This document shows, piece after piece, positions 1 through 11,875 of a DNA stretch of 64,000 nt. Source of the stretch: Sipunculus nudus (lineage: Eukaryota; Annelida; Sipuncula; Golfingiida; Sipunculidae); contig CM049306.1 in assembly GCA_026874595.1 (NCBI GenBank), positions 44,082,019 to 44,146,018 on the forward strand, read 5' to 3'. Made by a program: the position numbers and the translations under genes. The notes under the pieces are model-generated. The model saw only the letters and a program-made list of their open reading frames with translations, searched no databases and had not been told where the DNA came from. Each line of letters opens with the position of its first letter. Position 1 is the stretch's first letter.

Positions 1-55
1 AGATTGGACTGATGAGATCTTTAGCTCCCTGAACACTGTCTGCCATAGATTTTAC
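1..55 (-). CDS. MFSD10: MFSD10 fifth coding exon, cut by window edge
   Basis: The acceptor TTCACATTCAG is followed by VKSMADSVQGAKDLISPI, which matches the segment after the ETLP..KR motif in MFSD10. It is open to the window edge. Confidence 0.85.
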
Positions 56-3000
56 CTGAATGTGAAGAATGTGAACAAAGATAATTGCATTAAAATACTA
101 CTGAACATTAGTTTATCATGAATAGCAATACCTTAGATGCATTTACTGACATGCACTCATAACAATGATGGAACTCAGTTGTATATTTTAAATGCAGATA
201 AAAGGGTACCAAGTACACAAAAAGTTATAAAGATAAAGGGTAAGTTACATTAATTTTTTTAATTTTGAGGAAACCTTCAGCCTCAGTCTATTTTGATGTA
301 GTTTTAGATGACATCAAAAGTACCAATAAATCTGGGTTGTTTTACTGAAGGAAGAGGACAGAATTATAAAATGCATACCAAATTTGTACTGACCATTTTT
401 AAAATGTAGAAAACAAAGTCTACACATTAAAGTATTTACTTTCCACAAAGCATTAATAATTTGTTTATTTAGAAAAAAATTACTGGGGAAAATATAAAAG
501 AAAATAACTGAACATACCCTCTTATTGACAGGAAGTGTTTCTTTGAGCATTGTGGCAATAAAGATGATATCTATCACAGCTAGGAAGAGAGCAAACAATG
601 CCGGAGCCAGGAAAAACACTTCTCCCTTGTCACGCAGCATCTTGGAGAAGCCGGCACCAATCAGTGGACCAATCAGGAAGCCCACAGAGAAGGCCGCACC
701 TACCAAAGCCTAAAAATATACACATAATAGTAGAAAACTTGATTTAAATAACATTATTAAAGTTAAGAAAGTCATGTGTAGTCTGCACTGTCACTGGAAT
801 ATGTAATTAATTAGTTTTCACCCTGTAATCAATTACAAGTTTAATTTACAATCTGAGACTGTTGTTAGGACAATAGAATGATGGGAGCAGGTTAAAATTA
901 GTGGTTGATCACTGAATCATCTGCCTTACATGGCATTTCTTATGAAATCTGAAACTGATCATTAAAATCAACTTGAATTGTTTAATAAAAATAAAAAAAG
1001 AATAATCAGTTTCACCAATCTAAGCTTATGAAACAATTTTATATGCTATGGGCATAAATGGATAACTGTTATGACATGATTTACAACCAAGCATTCCCTC
1101 TGACATTTAATGAAGTCATGGAACCATTACCATTCAATGCAAAGTTCCATCACCTGTGACTGAACCCTTACCATTCCGCGGCCTCTTTTTTCCTGTGGAA
1201 GGATATCTGCTACAATAGCTGAGCTGATGCTGACATTGCCCTTGCTGATGCCTCCGATAACACGAGCCACAACAAACAAGGTAAAGTTTGAAGAAAAGGC
1301 CCACAGGATGTATGAACAGGCCACACCAAACTGCAAGGAAATAGGAAACCTACTACATTCACAGAATGAGAAATGATGGCTCTGAAATAAACAACCAGGA
1401 AGTAGATGATATGGAAGAGTAACCATGTGATGATCAGGGATCTTGTCACTTATTCTTTAAAATTAAATTACATACATATTTAATAAAAATTTCTAAAAGT
1501 GTACATGATCTAAAATATATATTTATTACCAAATTTTTTTAATTATCTATAGTATGGTACAATGGAATCACCTTACAACCTTTTCATGACAAGTTGTGAC
1601 TAAAATTGGCAATTATATTAATCATTTAATGGGACTGAAACTTATGGAAAACTTGATACCGGTACTTAAAACATCTGACTCTATTTAAACATAAGCTATT
1701 ACGCTGCACTTGAGTAGGAGGAAAGATTCCAAGCTAGAAACATATATTGATCTATAGGGTAAGATTTAAAGACAACATAATAAGTTTTTTAACACATCGG
1801 CCAAGTGTAGTGAACTGGGGTTGGCCCAGCCCGCTACTGCATGGGTCTGTTGTCCCAAATAAAAAAGGAAAGGATATATATATAGTAACACAGACAATCC
1901 TACTAATGACACCATCAGTGGAGGATAACAGATAAGAAAGTAAATCTTGTTTGCTTACAATAGTTATTATCAAAAATAATACAAAGAAAAAGGTTTCATG
2001 ATACACAGGTCTCCATATACACGTCCACAATGGGGAGTATGGGGCCACCGACTGGCCTCAATTGGCCGGCCACCATGTTGATATTCGACGGGTCCCCATC
2101 AGAATTCTAGAACTGCCCTAGCCACCCAGCAAATGTCTCTAGAAGCGTCACAAACAGGAACAACGTTCTCACCCTCCGGACAATTCAGTCAGCATCCCCA
2201 TCAACTACTTCCACACTTCTTTCCACTCCCTTCTTTGCTCTTTCTCTCTGTTAGCTTAACTGGCACATCCATTACTTTTCTATCTGATGTCTTGTTCTCT
2301 AACCAACTCAACTCCCCCCTACCGGACAACTTCGCCACACCGTCTCATGCCAGAGCAAACCCCACCTTGGGCGGATTTGCCACACAAGTATGCACAATTC
2401 AAACTCATGCAATGTATTAGAAAAACTCCAAGAAAGGGAAGGAATTTTGAATAAGCATTTGTAAAACTAAGCACAAGGGAATTCAAACATTTAGTCAATA
2501 TTTAAGTGTGACCTCAGTAAAATAATGACTGTCCTTACAGTTGATAATAACAGCACTGGTTTTCTACCACAGACATCTGATGCTGCACCAGTCATTGGTG
2601 ATGAAAGGAACTGCAGGAAGGAGAAGAGAGACCCAATTAAACCTGAAACAAAAGAATATGAGTCAGAGCAAATTAAATAAAATCTGAAATAAAAGAATAA
2701 AAGTCAGACCAATTAAAGGTGAAACAAAAGAATATTAGTCAGCCAAAACTAACCCAAAATAAACCTGAATCAAAAGAATAAAAGTCAGACCATGTTAACC
2801 TTAAACAAAAGAATATAAGTCAGAGAAAATTAAATAAAATCTGAAATAAAAGAATAAAAGTCAGACCAATTAAAGGTGAAACAAAAGAATATTAGTCAGC
2901 CAAAACTAACCCAAAATAAACCTGAAACAAAAGAATAAAAGTCAGACCATGTAAACCTTAAATAAAAGAATGTAAGTCAGACCAAATAAACCATAAACAA

Positions 3001-3744
3001 AAGAACAGAAGTCAAACTGAGTAAGCTTGTAACAAAAGTATAGAAGTACATATGAAACGAAATAATAAAATTCAGACCGTATAAACCCGAAACAAAAGAA
3101 CAGAAGTCAAATTGAGTAAGCTTGTAACAAAAGTACAGAAGTACATATGAAACAAAATGATAACATTCAGACCGTATAAACCCGAAACAAAAGAACAGAA
3201 GTCAGAAAAAAAGACTTTCAAGTATATATCACATGGTGCTAAAAGAAAAACAGAAACACAGGTACAGCCAAGGTTTAATACAAGCTGCTTCGACATCAGT
3301 TTGAACTTCTGGCTCTTGACTTCAACACACTAGATAAACGTCTTTAAATGAATTCAATTCGATTATATTTACCAAATATATGTGTTTGATGAATGGAAAA
3401 AGCAATGCAAGTCTTTGCTTACTCACCCCCAAATAACACCCCATTCCATCGAGGGGTGTCAGGTGCCCCTACGAGCTCCCTGAAAGCCCCGACAGAATCC
3501 CTGAGCACCGTGTAGAGGCCATCTGAGTCATGTTGTCCGTAATAATCCAGCAGCGCTGGCATCAGAGGCAGGATCATAGTGAATGCTAACAGGTCCAGCA
3601 GTAATGCCACAAACATAACCCCGAGGGTCTTGTTGGGACTTTGGTGTGATGTGGTGTTGTTGACTTCTGTAGAACTTGAGCATTTTGACTGAGTGGGTGT
3701 ACCATTAGAGGCTTGCTGGATGTCCATGGCTTGTGCAGGTTTAT
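1..3744 (-). CDS. MFSD10: MFSD10-like major facilitator transporter, 5' part (5 exons, partial)
   Basis: Spliced coding exons are 3727-3427 (from ATG), 2642-2539, 1330-1172, 709-518 and 55-1. They join in one open frame of about 270 codons and the gene continues beyond base 1. The protein has a first membrane helix rich in L, V and M (DLLAFTMILPLMPALL), the MFS loop motif SDVCGRKP, and the family stretch GGISKGNVSISSAIVAD. It follows human MFSD10 (tetracycline-transporter-like protein, TETRAN) in order: LLFGG, FLQFL, GMA..GAAFS, KETLP..KR, KDLISP. Family knowledge: a multi-pass membrane transporter of the MFS proposed to export organic anions; the substrate is not visible here. The start codon lies 17 bases after a splice acceptor, so at least one non-coding 5' exon lies upstream. 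An expanded minisatellite fills part of the first coding intron. About 180 C-terminal residues are missing because of the window edge. Confidence 0.93.
518..709 (-). CDS. MFSD10: MFSD10 fourth coding exon
   Basis: The acceptor TATTTTTAG precedes ALVGAAFSVGFLIGPLIG. The exon is 192 bp (64 codons, phase 0) and ends KETLPVNKR before the donor GTATGT. The order GM | A.VGAAFS..F..GP..GA matches the family. Confidence 0.92.
1172..1330 (-). CDS. MFSD10: MFSD10 third coding exon
   Basis: Acceptor TTTCCTTGCAG, donor GTAAGG; 159 bp, phase 0 on both sides. It encodes a membrane helix starting FGVACSYILWAFSSN and then the family signature ARVIGGISKGNVSISSAIVA, ending RGRGM. Confidence 0.93.
2539..2642 (-). 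CDS. MFSD10: MFSD10 second coding exon
   Basis: The acceptor is CTTTTGTTTCAG and the donor GTAAGG. The exon encodes G-LIGSLFSFLQFLSSPMTG and then the conserved loop SDVCGRKPVLLL. It is 104 bp, phase 1 in and phase 0 out. The acceptor tract is identical to the unit of the minisatellite that starts immediately upstream in transcript sense. Confidence 0.92.
2641..3215. repeat. Minisatellite in MFSD10 intron, about 36-48 bp units
   Basis: Some 14-15 degenerate copies of a unit of the form AAAC(A/T)AAAAGAAtA-AGTCAGACCA-TTAAACCTG follow each other. A higher-order period is visible: 2641-2797 recurs at about 2800-2955, and a longer pair of about 94 bp recurs at 3028-3120 and 3121-3200. On the minus strand each unit reads CTTTTGTTTCA followed by G/A, which is the real acceptor tract of the exon at 2642. 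Confidence 0.9.
3427..3744 (-). CDS. MFSD10: MFSD10 exon with start codon
   Basis: The acceptor TTTGTTTCAG precedes 3744; 17 bases of 5' UTR follow, then ATG at 3727-3725. The exon encodes a polar Ser/Thr/Asn-rich N-terminus and the first transmembrane helix and ends in phase 1 at the donor GTGAGTAAGC. The next base pair of the Gly codon (FGG) is supplied by the exon at 2642. An upstream in-frame Met at 3757 lies in the intron and is rejected. Confidence 0.9.
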
Positions 3745-6474
3745 CTGAAACAAACATATAACTGTGTACAAAGGAACCTACATTTACGAGAACCCCCTCG
3801 TTATGGGCACCTCTTTCTAACAGATGCCTGAGGTAGTATTTGTGGGATTAACTTTTTTTTTGATTAATCATTCCTGAGTAGTTTCTGGTGTTGCTTACCG
3901 ACTTTACTGATGAAGTTAATCTGTTGTACATTTGAACAAGATAAGCATGGCAAAATGACCTTTAATGAAGGCCGACATGATGTCTTCACTGAATGAATAG
4001 CAATGACTTACTTGCTTTTTTAAACTTCAATAATAAACTAAATAATTGTGTTTTTTTTTTAATTTCATGGAGAAAGTTCCCACAAATTCCACAAATATAA
4101 AAGGACCACAAACAATTCAGAATTTGCAGCAAGTGGCTGAAGTCCAGATGTTTGTAACCTGATTTTTTTACCAATTTCTCTGTTAGACACAGCAAAAATT
4201 GAGATGCTATCTGCAGTAAAATCAAGACTCCATTGTATTTTTCAAATAATGACAAGCATACTTCTCTTCCAAAATATAAAATAAAATTATAGTTGACACA
4301 ATGCCATGAATCTTTGAAAATTGTCAGGTAGTTTATACTGATTTTCTAGTTTAGCTCATATGTGATGTGAGAGAAAATACATGAAATTTCTTCCACAAAT
4401 ATGTTGCTTTGATAATTCATACAAATAAAACATCAAGTTGCTCATCTGATCCTTAAGTTATAAAAAAAATACTGAACCTTAAGGCCTAGAGCTCCATCTA
4501 CTTGTTCAGTTTACATGACTTATGCAAGTGTGCTCCCTCCAAACACATGTATATAATATTAAAGCCATTTGCTAACAGATAAACCTTGTTATAAAGACTG
4601 TTATTGTCATACTCTGCATAAGATATGTATGCACCATGCAAACCTGTCTGGAATATCTGTGGATGATAATGACAGACTGATCTCAGTGTGGCCATCTATT
4701 AACTCAGGCATGACCGGCAGTGTGTAAAGGTACCTGACTAATTTATATGCATCACATGTTCTATGGCTCATAATCATTGTTGTTACCATTTTTTTGGGAT
4801 GTAACAGATGATTTTATCCTACTGTGACTAAGATGTACTGTACAGACCAGAATTCTATTAATATTTGTTAGAAAGGTTTTGAATCTGTGAAAATGAGTTT
4901 AGCTATTTAGGGTGTCTGTGGGCCTAAATTTTAACTTTCTATGGCATATTTCCCCAATTATTAGATTTTAATATAAAATTATAATAGGGATGTTAGGCAG
5001 AGGAGATTTTAAGAGGGGTCTGTACTATTTTGGTATTTTGTCTGAACATTGGAAGATTTGTTCAACAGAAGTTCCACAAAGTATCTGGAATATCATTTGG
5101 GACATCCATATTAACTGTGAAAAGACTGCTTAAATAACATACATGATTGTATGTGTGATTGTAATGAAAGTTTTGAGTATATACTATAGTATGAGTAGCT
5201 ATCTGGTTACCACCGGCAAACACAAAATTAACTAGCTGTGTGTAGTGTATAGGACTATCTGGATACTAGCACCCCTGCCAGGACCCTCCTAATTAGGATG
5301 ATTTCTCATGTTTTACCACACTGTCATGTTTCAGTTACACAGGTTTACCTTATTAGTTGCTAGAAATAATGGCCCTTATAACTATGAATGGGATGGTCTT
5401 CCCTGTATCACAATGGTATGTAATCCTTGGAATTAAAAACATATTAATGGTGATCAACATTACCTCCTTAATTTAATGGACTGTTCCTTCTGTAACTTTC
5501 TGCATAAAGTAGCTATCAGTCAAATGAAGCGAAAAATCAAGGGAAAACAAAATTCCTGCCTGGGAGAGGTGTAATAACCAAATAGAATAACAACAGACAT
5601 ACGTACCTGTATCAACCTTTTCTTAGGTTTTGTTCTTACTGAGTTGTTCTACCTTTAACTGGGAATTTAAACATTCTTGTAGAAAGAATTCTTTTCATGA
5701 GCATGTGGGCACACACGTGGGATATCAGGCTGTTTGGCTGTCAATCAAATCAAATGTAACAACATTGGCTCTATTATTTAATAAGAGTATGCAGAGATAT
5801 ATGCATCTACATTGCCGCTCCAATTTTAACTTGCAAGATTTTAATGTGTAAGTGTAACAATGTAAGCAATGTTAAAACATATTAACAATTGGTTGTAATT
5901 TTAAGTGTATTGACTTCTGTATAAATTACACATTATAATGATTAATGGTACTACTTTTCCATTCATTTTACAGGTAAAGACCACAGTGGTTAATTATAAT
6001 ATAGTTTACAATACAGGCCAGATCTACAGGTTAAAAGCAGTACACATGTTCAGGTAAAGATAAAGTTCTAAGTGTACCATGATAAGGTTAAAATTAAGTA
6101 ATATTACAAAAGCAGTGCTGTACCTAAATCCGTGATATCTTCCGTGTTCCTGCAGTAACGTTTGACTCAGCCGGGATCTGTCAGGTCCCACCCACGATTC
6201 AACAACCAGCTGACAACTCAGGCGTGGAAACCGTGGGAACCAGCAGATTGACATTACCGCTAACATGCGGTAAATCATTGACAGGTGTCAAATTGAACAC
6301 TACTGAAACAACATTGAATATAACCTAGATTTACACAATAATAAAAAAAATGAGTCTTACATTTTAACATTTATTATTGATATAAAACGATAGCTGGTTT
6401 AAAGAGTTTAATTGTTATATCCATTGTGTTAAGATATGTTTGGGTTTACGTTTTCTACTATCTTTCCGGTAGAC
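3745..6474. other. Upstream region of MFSD10, no coding exon seen
   Basis: AT-rich sequence without a coding exon I can support. The segment 6124-6260 is noticeably richer in G+C and, on the minus strand, ends at a possible donor (GGATTTAG|GTACAGC). It is a candidate non-coding first exon of MFSD10, but only composition and one weak splice site support it. A second possible donor, GATACAG|GTACGTATG, lies near 5605. Confidence 0.3.
6466..6474. repeat. Target-site duplication, left copy
   Basis: CCGGTAGAC abuts the left tip of the TIR element and recurs exactly at 8619-8627 beside the right tip. Confidence 0.85.
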
Positions 6475-8618
6475 GGCAATAAATAAAACTCGGAAGTCGG
6501 AAGTCGGAAGCCTTCGGAAGTCGGAAGCCGTTTTAATTTTTAGTATAATGTTAAAAATAACGATCATACCAACACTTATTCGTGTTAAAATGTAAGCTAT
6601 AGACCCCCCTTTGCAAAACCAGGAAGTTGCACAAACGTATATTCCCATATATAAAAAATTAAAGCATTTTTTATGCGTCGGAAGCCTCTCGGAAGTCATC
6701 CTGAGGTGTCAGATGATGCTCAAAATGCATAAAACTCGGAAGTCAAGACCATAGCAACAACCGACAATGAGGGAGAAAAAGTCTTGCATAATTCCTGATT
6801 TTGATTAGAGTGATATTTATGTATTAGAATAAAATCATAATGTATATTACTAATTAAACATAATGATATAAAAAATATATAAAAAAATAAATGTTGAAAT
6901 ATACATTCAAATGTAATACATTATATATCATATCATGACGTAATATTTTAATATGGAATTTTTTTTTATAAATAAAATATAAAAGCATTTTAAATTTCGT
7001 AATTTTATCAAAATGGTGTAATAATTCTTTCAGAATAGAATATTATATCATATAAAAAAATTAAGTATAACTTAAAAAATATTATTTGTATTGTAATAAT
7101 TTTACATATATAATACTATTCAAATATTCGATAAAATACATAAATTTTTATATTAATGTAAAAAAAAGTATCAAACTGTCGCATCCCTTCAGAAACTGGT
7201 AAAACCGTAAGAAAAGTCCATTCAGTTTTGTAATAATAAAACTTATTTATTTCATCCATTAGGGTGCTATATACAATATAAATGAAACTGAATTTTATCC
7301 ATGCATTAGGATGCTTTATATGGAGCGCATATAACACTCCAAGGCTTGCTGAATACTGATCACCCAACGTATCAGGAAACATTTTTGGAACATTGCACAG
7401 ACAATTTGCATTAAACATTATAAAAACACTTCCAAAATATTTCGAAAATTTAAAAATATGTAAAACTGCATATAACTGTGAAAGATTAAAAAAAAAAGGC
7501 ATGTGATGTTGCAAAAAAAATTTATATAAATTATAACAGTATCTTTATATTTTAATTTTAGCTTAATCAAAATAATTTATGTAGGAAGGATATTACATTA
7601 TTATATGATTCCATACAACATTTTTTTTAAATTTTACACTTTAAAGCCACATTTTGTTTTGGAAACATTTTAAGAACAGCTTCATAAAATGTTTATGCTA
7701 ACTAAAGATCAGGCAATAAGAACAAGGAAACGCGTGTGCCTTTAAGGTAATGTAATGAAATATTACATAGATTGTAATCAGTTACAAACAAATAGGAGGA
7801 ATCGCCACCTAAATCTTTTCCGCCATCTGTTATCCATTTTATTTGTTAGAATAACTCGCTAGGTGGAGGGGATAAATTATCACATAAATGAATGTATATA
7901 TAAATACTCATATTATATACAATTTAATAATTTCATATATTAATTTATATTGACTTATATAACTTTGTCTTACTTAATTTAGGAATATTGATTATATTGT
8001 ACTTTTATAATATTTGATATTTTATCATATAATATAATTTGATATCAAATTATATCGCTGTTGAATGAATATATAATCATATCGTCATATATATATGTTA
8101 TTTAACACATTGTGTAAACATTTTAATATACTTGTTATTATGTAATTATATTTTGCATCATGTATGTATTTGCTCAATGAAAAAAATAGAGAATACCAAA
8201 ACAAATCTGTTTTGTATTATACTGTTTTTTTTCAATGGTTTTTATAGTATTTTATATTCATGTTTTACATTTCAATATCAATTTATATATTATTTTGTTA
8301 TTTATATACATTTTGATTTTATTCAAATACTTATATAAATATTACCTATTACTGTGGCTTGACTTCCGAGTTTTATGCATTTTGAGCATCATCTGTCACT
8401 TCAGGATGACTTCCGAGAGGCTTCCGACGCATTAATTATGCTTTAATTTTCATATATGTTAAAATATATCTTTGAAACTTTCTATTATGAAAAAGGGTGT
8501 CTATATCTTCCGTTTTACCACGAAAACTTGTCGATTTGTTCGTTATTTTTAAAATTATACAAAAAAATAAAACGGCTTCCGACTTCCGACTTCCGACTTC
8601 CGAGTTTTATTTATTGCC
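6475..8618. mobile_element. Non-autonomous TIR element, Mutator-like by its 9-bp duplication
   Basis: The left arm 6475-6747 and right arm 8358-8618 are imperfect inverted repeats of about 265 bp. Both tips are GGCAATAAATAAAACTCGG followed by GGAAGTC repeats. The element is flanked by a perfect direct repeat CCGGTAGAC at 6466-6474 and 8619-8627. The interior is very AT-rich with no transposase; ORFs inside are low-complexity. Long terminal inverted repeats with a 9-bp target duplication are typical of the Mutator superfamily, but without a transposase the assignment is inferred. The insertion sits between the oppositely oriented MFSD10 and BBIP1 genes. Confidence 0.85.
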
Positions 8619-8627
8619 CCGGTAGAC
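8619..8627. repeat. Target-site duplication, right copy
   Basis: CCGGTAGAC abuts the right tip of the TIR element, matching 6466-6474 exactly. Confidence 0.85.
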
Positions 8628-8644
8628 GTCAAGATAGTTTTCTC

Positions 8645-8657
8645 GTCGCTGGGCAAC
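8645..8657 (+). promoter_or_regulatory. Candidate X-box (RFX site) upstream of BBIP1
   Basis: GTCGCTGGGCAAC fits the RFX X-box form RYYNYY-N-RRNRAC exactly. RFX factors control many ciliary genes, including BBSome genes, and the next plus-strand gene is BBIP1. About 13 bases downstream is AACGAAG|GTATAG, a possible donor of a non-coding first exon. The site is 4 kb from the BBIP1 coding exon and could be chance. Confidence 0.3.
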
Positions 8658-9050
8658 TTAGAAACGAAGGTATAGTATTTAATGATTTTTTCCGCCAGCA
8701 CACGATGTTATTGAAGGCTCTGCAATATGTATCAGGGATATAAATTCTATCTTCAGTGGCTGCTAGGCTTATTTTATTAATATCTGCATACTAGAGGTAG
8801 ATTCATGTCACAGTATTGCAAAAACTTCAATTATCGCTCACTGTTTTTCTCATACCTCGGAGCTTACATTTTTTTCTAGCCCTAGCACCCGTCCTCTCTT
8901 ACTACGCTACGCTGTGCGAGAGCCCTAGAAGATAATTTGAGAAAACTAGAGACATTCCACTTGACAATTAAATTCTTATATTTCGTCTGAAAATGTCGTA
9001 TTCGTTAAGAAATAAAGATATTCTTATCAAATACGCATATAACGTACCAC

Positions 9051-10294
9051 CACAGGCGCTTGAATCGCTATTTTTGTTGATATTGGCTTAAATAGTGTTC
9101 AATTTACCTTAACAACAATCCCCTACCGTTTTATGAGCTGTAAACCATGATATATAGCTTGCCGGTAATTGTTTACTTAATAAATACACAAGGCAGGCGT
9201 CCAAGTCTACAGCTCATTAAACGGCAGTGTGTAAAACCCGGACCCCACGGACCCTGGATCCCAAGAAAAATTTATAATTCTTAAAACTTTCAGGGTAATT
9301 TGTCGAGATATTTAGCAGAATGGTATCTAAAGATGTATTTTATATTATGTGTGTTGAAAATCCATAAAAATGGCAATTATTGCAAAAAATTTATAATTAA
9401 CACTTACGGACCCTGGCGCACTGACCTCACGGATCCCCGGGACCCTTAAGCTTGCTTTTACTCGTTGTTTTACCATTTCTTTAGGACATATTTAACATCA
9501 CGTTTAGGCATAACACCCATGTGATTTAGTAATTCTGTTTTTATTTCTTTATATATTTTCATGTTGTCTTACTTTTTCTTCATATTCTTATCATATTCAT
9601 GTTTATCGTAATAAAAAAATAATAACATTTATAAAATCATTATGTTTGTACCTGGAGTTTCTTACAATGCAAGTAATCAACAATTCCTTTGGGTAATTAT
9701 GTTATTACCAACTTTAGATCGGATGGTTGTTCATGAATGAAACACGAAACCTGTATTATGTGGAAGAGCTCTTATATCGATATATACTATCAGTCTCAGG
9801 TCCGCATGCAATGACCGCTGGCGCACTTCAAATAAATCTCTCCGAGTGTGCCTGCACTATATAATATTTTCACGTAAAATAACAAATAATCATATTTAAT
9901 GTTTGACACAAGTGTTTATCCCTTCTCATGGAGTCATAAATGAAAATATGAGCGGCGTTTACTAGGGTTCGTCAAAATGTAACATTCACCTAAGTCAAGC
10001 AGTTGGGGTCCGTCTCCAGCAAAATATTTTGTATACTTAAATCTTTCATTGAAATGGTTATTTACAAAGTTTTAACATTAGGGGACTTTACTTTGTTCTT
10101 ATATCAGCAACAGGGGTGCTTTTATCTGTATATAAAATCGACAGTGTGGAAATAGGTTTTGGGGGTCCGGGGTCCGGGATCTGTGGGGTTTGGGTTTTAC
10201 ACACTGCCTCATTAAACGGTAGGGGATTGTTGTTAAGGTAAATTGAACACTATTTAAGCCAATATCAACACATATAGCGATTCAAGCGCCTGTG
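9051..10294. mobile_element. Foldback DNA element with nested hairpin, possibly hAT-like
   Basis: The outer inverted repeats start CACAGGCGCTTGAATCGC at 9051 and end with its complement at 10294. They extend about 85 bp inward (9051-9139 and 10207-10294). TACCAC occurs at 9045-9050 and 10296-10301, a likely remnant of the target duplication. The left arm is interrupted near 9125-9226 by a smaller inverted repeat (CCGTTTTATGAGCTGTA against its complement). Further inward a second pair of GC-rich arms begins GTGTGTAAAACCCGGACCCC. No coding sequence is visible inside. Confidence 0.7.
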
Positions 10295-10615
10295 ATACCA
10301 CATAGACAGTGTTTATCTACTTGAAATGCTGATTAGAAGAATATGTATTATCCTAACAAACGGTGATAAATGGGGAAAGATGTCTGCTCTGGGTTTTCCC
10401 CCAGCCACGGCTGGCTGGCAGCCGCCTGTGTAACCAGTGGTAACAGGCCGTGTTGGCTCAGTGAGCAAAGGTCACGCAGTTCATTCGAATAAAGTACTAT
10501 ATCTCCCTTAGATTACTTAAAGTTTCCATGTCATAAACGCACCTTTTGATTTTACATGATCTTTTTTCCGACAAGGGTTTGAAGTTCGCCAGTTTACTCT
10601 GAAGCTTTTTATGTG

Positions 10616-10641
10616 GCGGTATCCAGGACCCTGGATACCGC
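10616..10641. repeat. Perfect 12-bp stem-loop
   Basis: GCGGTATCCAGG and its exact complement CCTGGATACCGC are separated by two bases. It stands alone in AT-rich sequence and no associated gene is visible. Confidence 0.6.
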
Positions 10642-11097
10642 CGCATTTAATGCAGTTAATATTTTACATGTTCTAGTCATACACTGGAACAATCATTGAT
10701 TAGTCTGCCTTCTAGTCTGAAATAACAGTCAAAGTTACACTTTAATTACAGATTTATCCTGAAACTTTTCACACCTACGTCATGAACATAAAAGGGTATA
10801 TTTCTTTTCATTTACTTAGTACAAAATATCATATTGAATTAACAATAATTTCTTTCTTTCAATATGAAGCCATTGAAGGAGACTCCATTTAAGTCTATAA
10901 AGTATACTAATATTTTAACAAATTTTAGCATTGGGATTTTTTAAATTTTGTAAATAAAATCCATTTAAAAACATAAGTTCTTTTCACAAACATCATCAAC
11001 AGAAAAAATATTAGAGTGATAGTTTGTCTGAGTGAGCTGTGTCTCTGAGTCATAAATGTCCGCTGCCCATTGATAACTAGGGACACGCCCCATTATT

Positions 11098-11875
11098 GAT
11101 TGGTATACTACCAAGTATGAGGCAGCTACACTTTCACAGACCTTGATTAAACTGGCCAACTGTGGCATCTATTTCATGAATAATAATCAAGGCAATAGGC
11201 CAAGTCAGATAACTTATGCACTTGTGTTACTTTGCCTGAGGATATCTGGTGCAAGTTCAAGACCAAACATTTAGCATTGCTGGCATTGAGAATTTTACCA
11301 CTTTATCAAATAAAGCCATAAACATGTCCATTTTCTGGTGCATGTGTTTTAGTGCAGATGGCATGTGAACATTATATTGTTGCCTCAGCAAGGAAGGTAT
11401 GTTTTCATCCCCATTCATGTGTGTGTTTATTCACAAAATATAACATAACAGCAAAACTCACACAATCATGAATGGAATCTCATGAAACTTTCAGGGCATT
11501 TAGGGAATGGGGCCAATAAAAGAATCAGTTTGATTTTAGTATTGATCAAGCTCATAATCTGGATTCAGAAATGTCATCAAGGAATATTCACAAATGTACA
11601 GTCATTTATGCATGAATTAACCGTGGAACATGGGCCAAATAAGTGAATGGGAACAAAGTTTTGGAAGCATCTCACAATAGGCAATCCCCCCCCCCCCCCC
11701 CACATGATTGAGGTTTGCATTCCTTAGAATTCAGATTTCGATATGTTTGTTGTACTTGATTTGCATTTTTTTAATATCAGCCTGGACACTTGTAGGCTTG
11801 TTTATTATTCATGAAATAGATACCATGATGGCTTGTTGTATCAAGGTCTATAAAAGCATGGCTACCACAGAGCAG
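11098..11875. repeat. Inverted repeat pair around an interspersed repeat
   Basis: The segment 11098-11190 read on the minus strand resembles 11790-11875 on the plus strand, sharing TTATTATTCATGAAATAGAT and TCAAGGTCT, at roughly 75% identity by eye. Between them lies an interspersed repeat containing CATGAAACTTTCAGGGCAT, related to the copy near 47300. A 15-base poly-C tract is at about 11687. No coding sequence is visible. Confidence 0.5.

Noticed and set aside
2641-3215. CRISPR-like regular repeats
   Set aside because: Units are degenerate, contiguous and have no unique spacers; the sequence is an intronic minisatellite in a eukaryote.
7116-7514. 132-codon minus-strand frame inside the TIR element, considered as transposase
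   Set aside because: Phe/Ile/Tyr/Lys-rich AT-driven composition, no catalytic motif.
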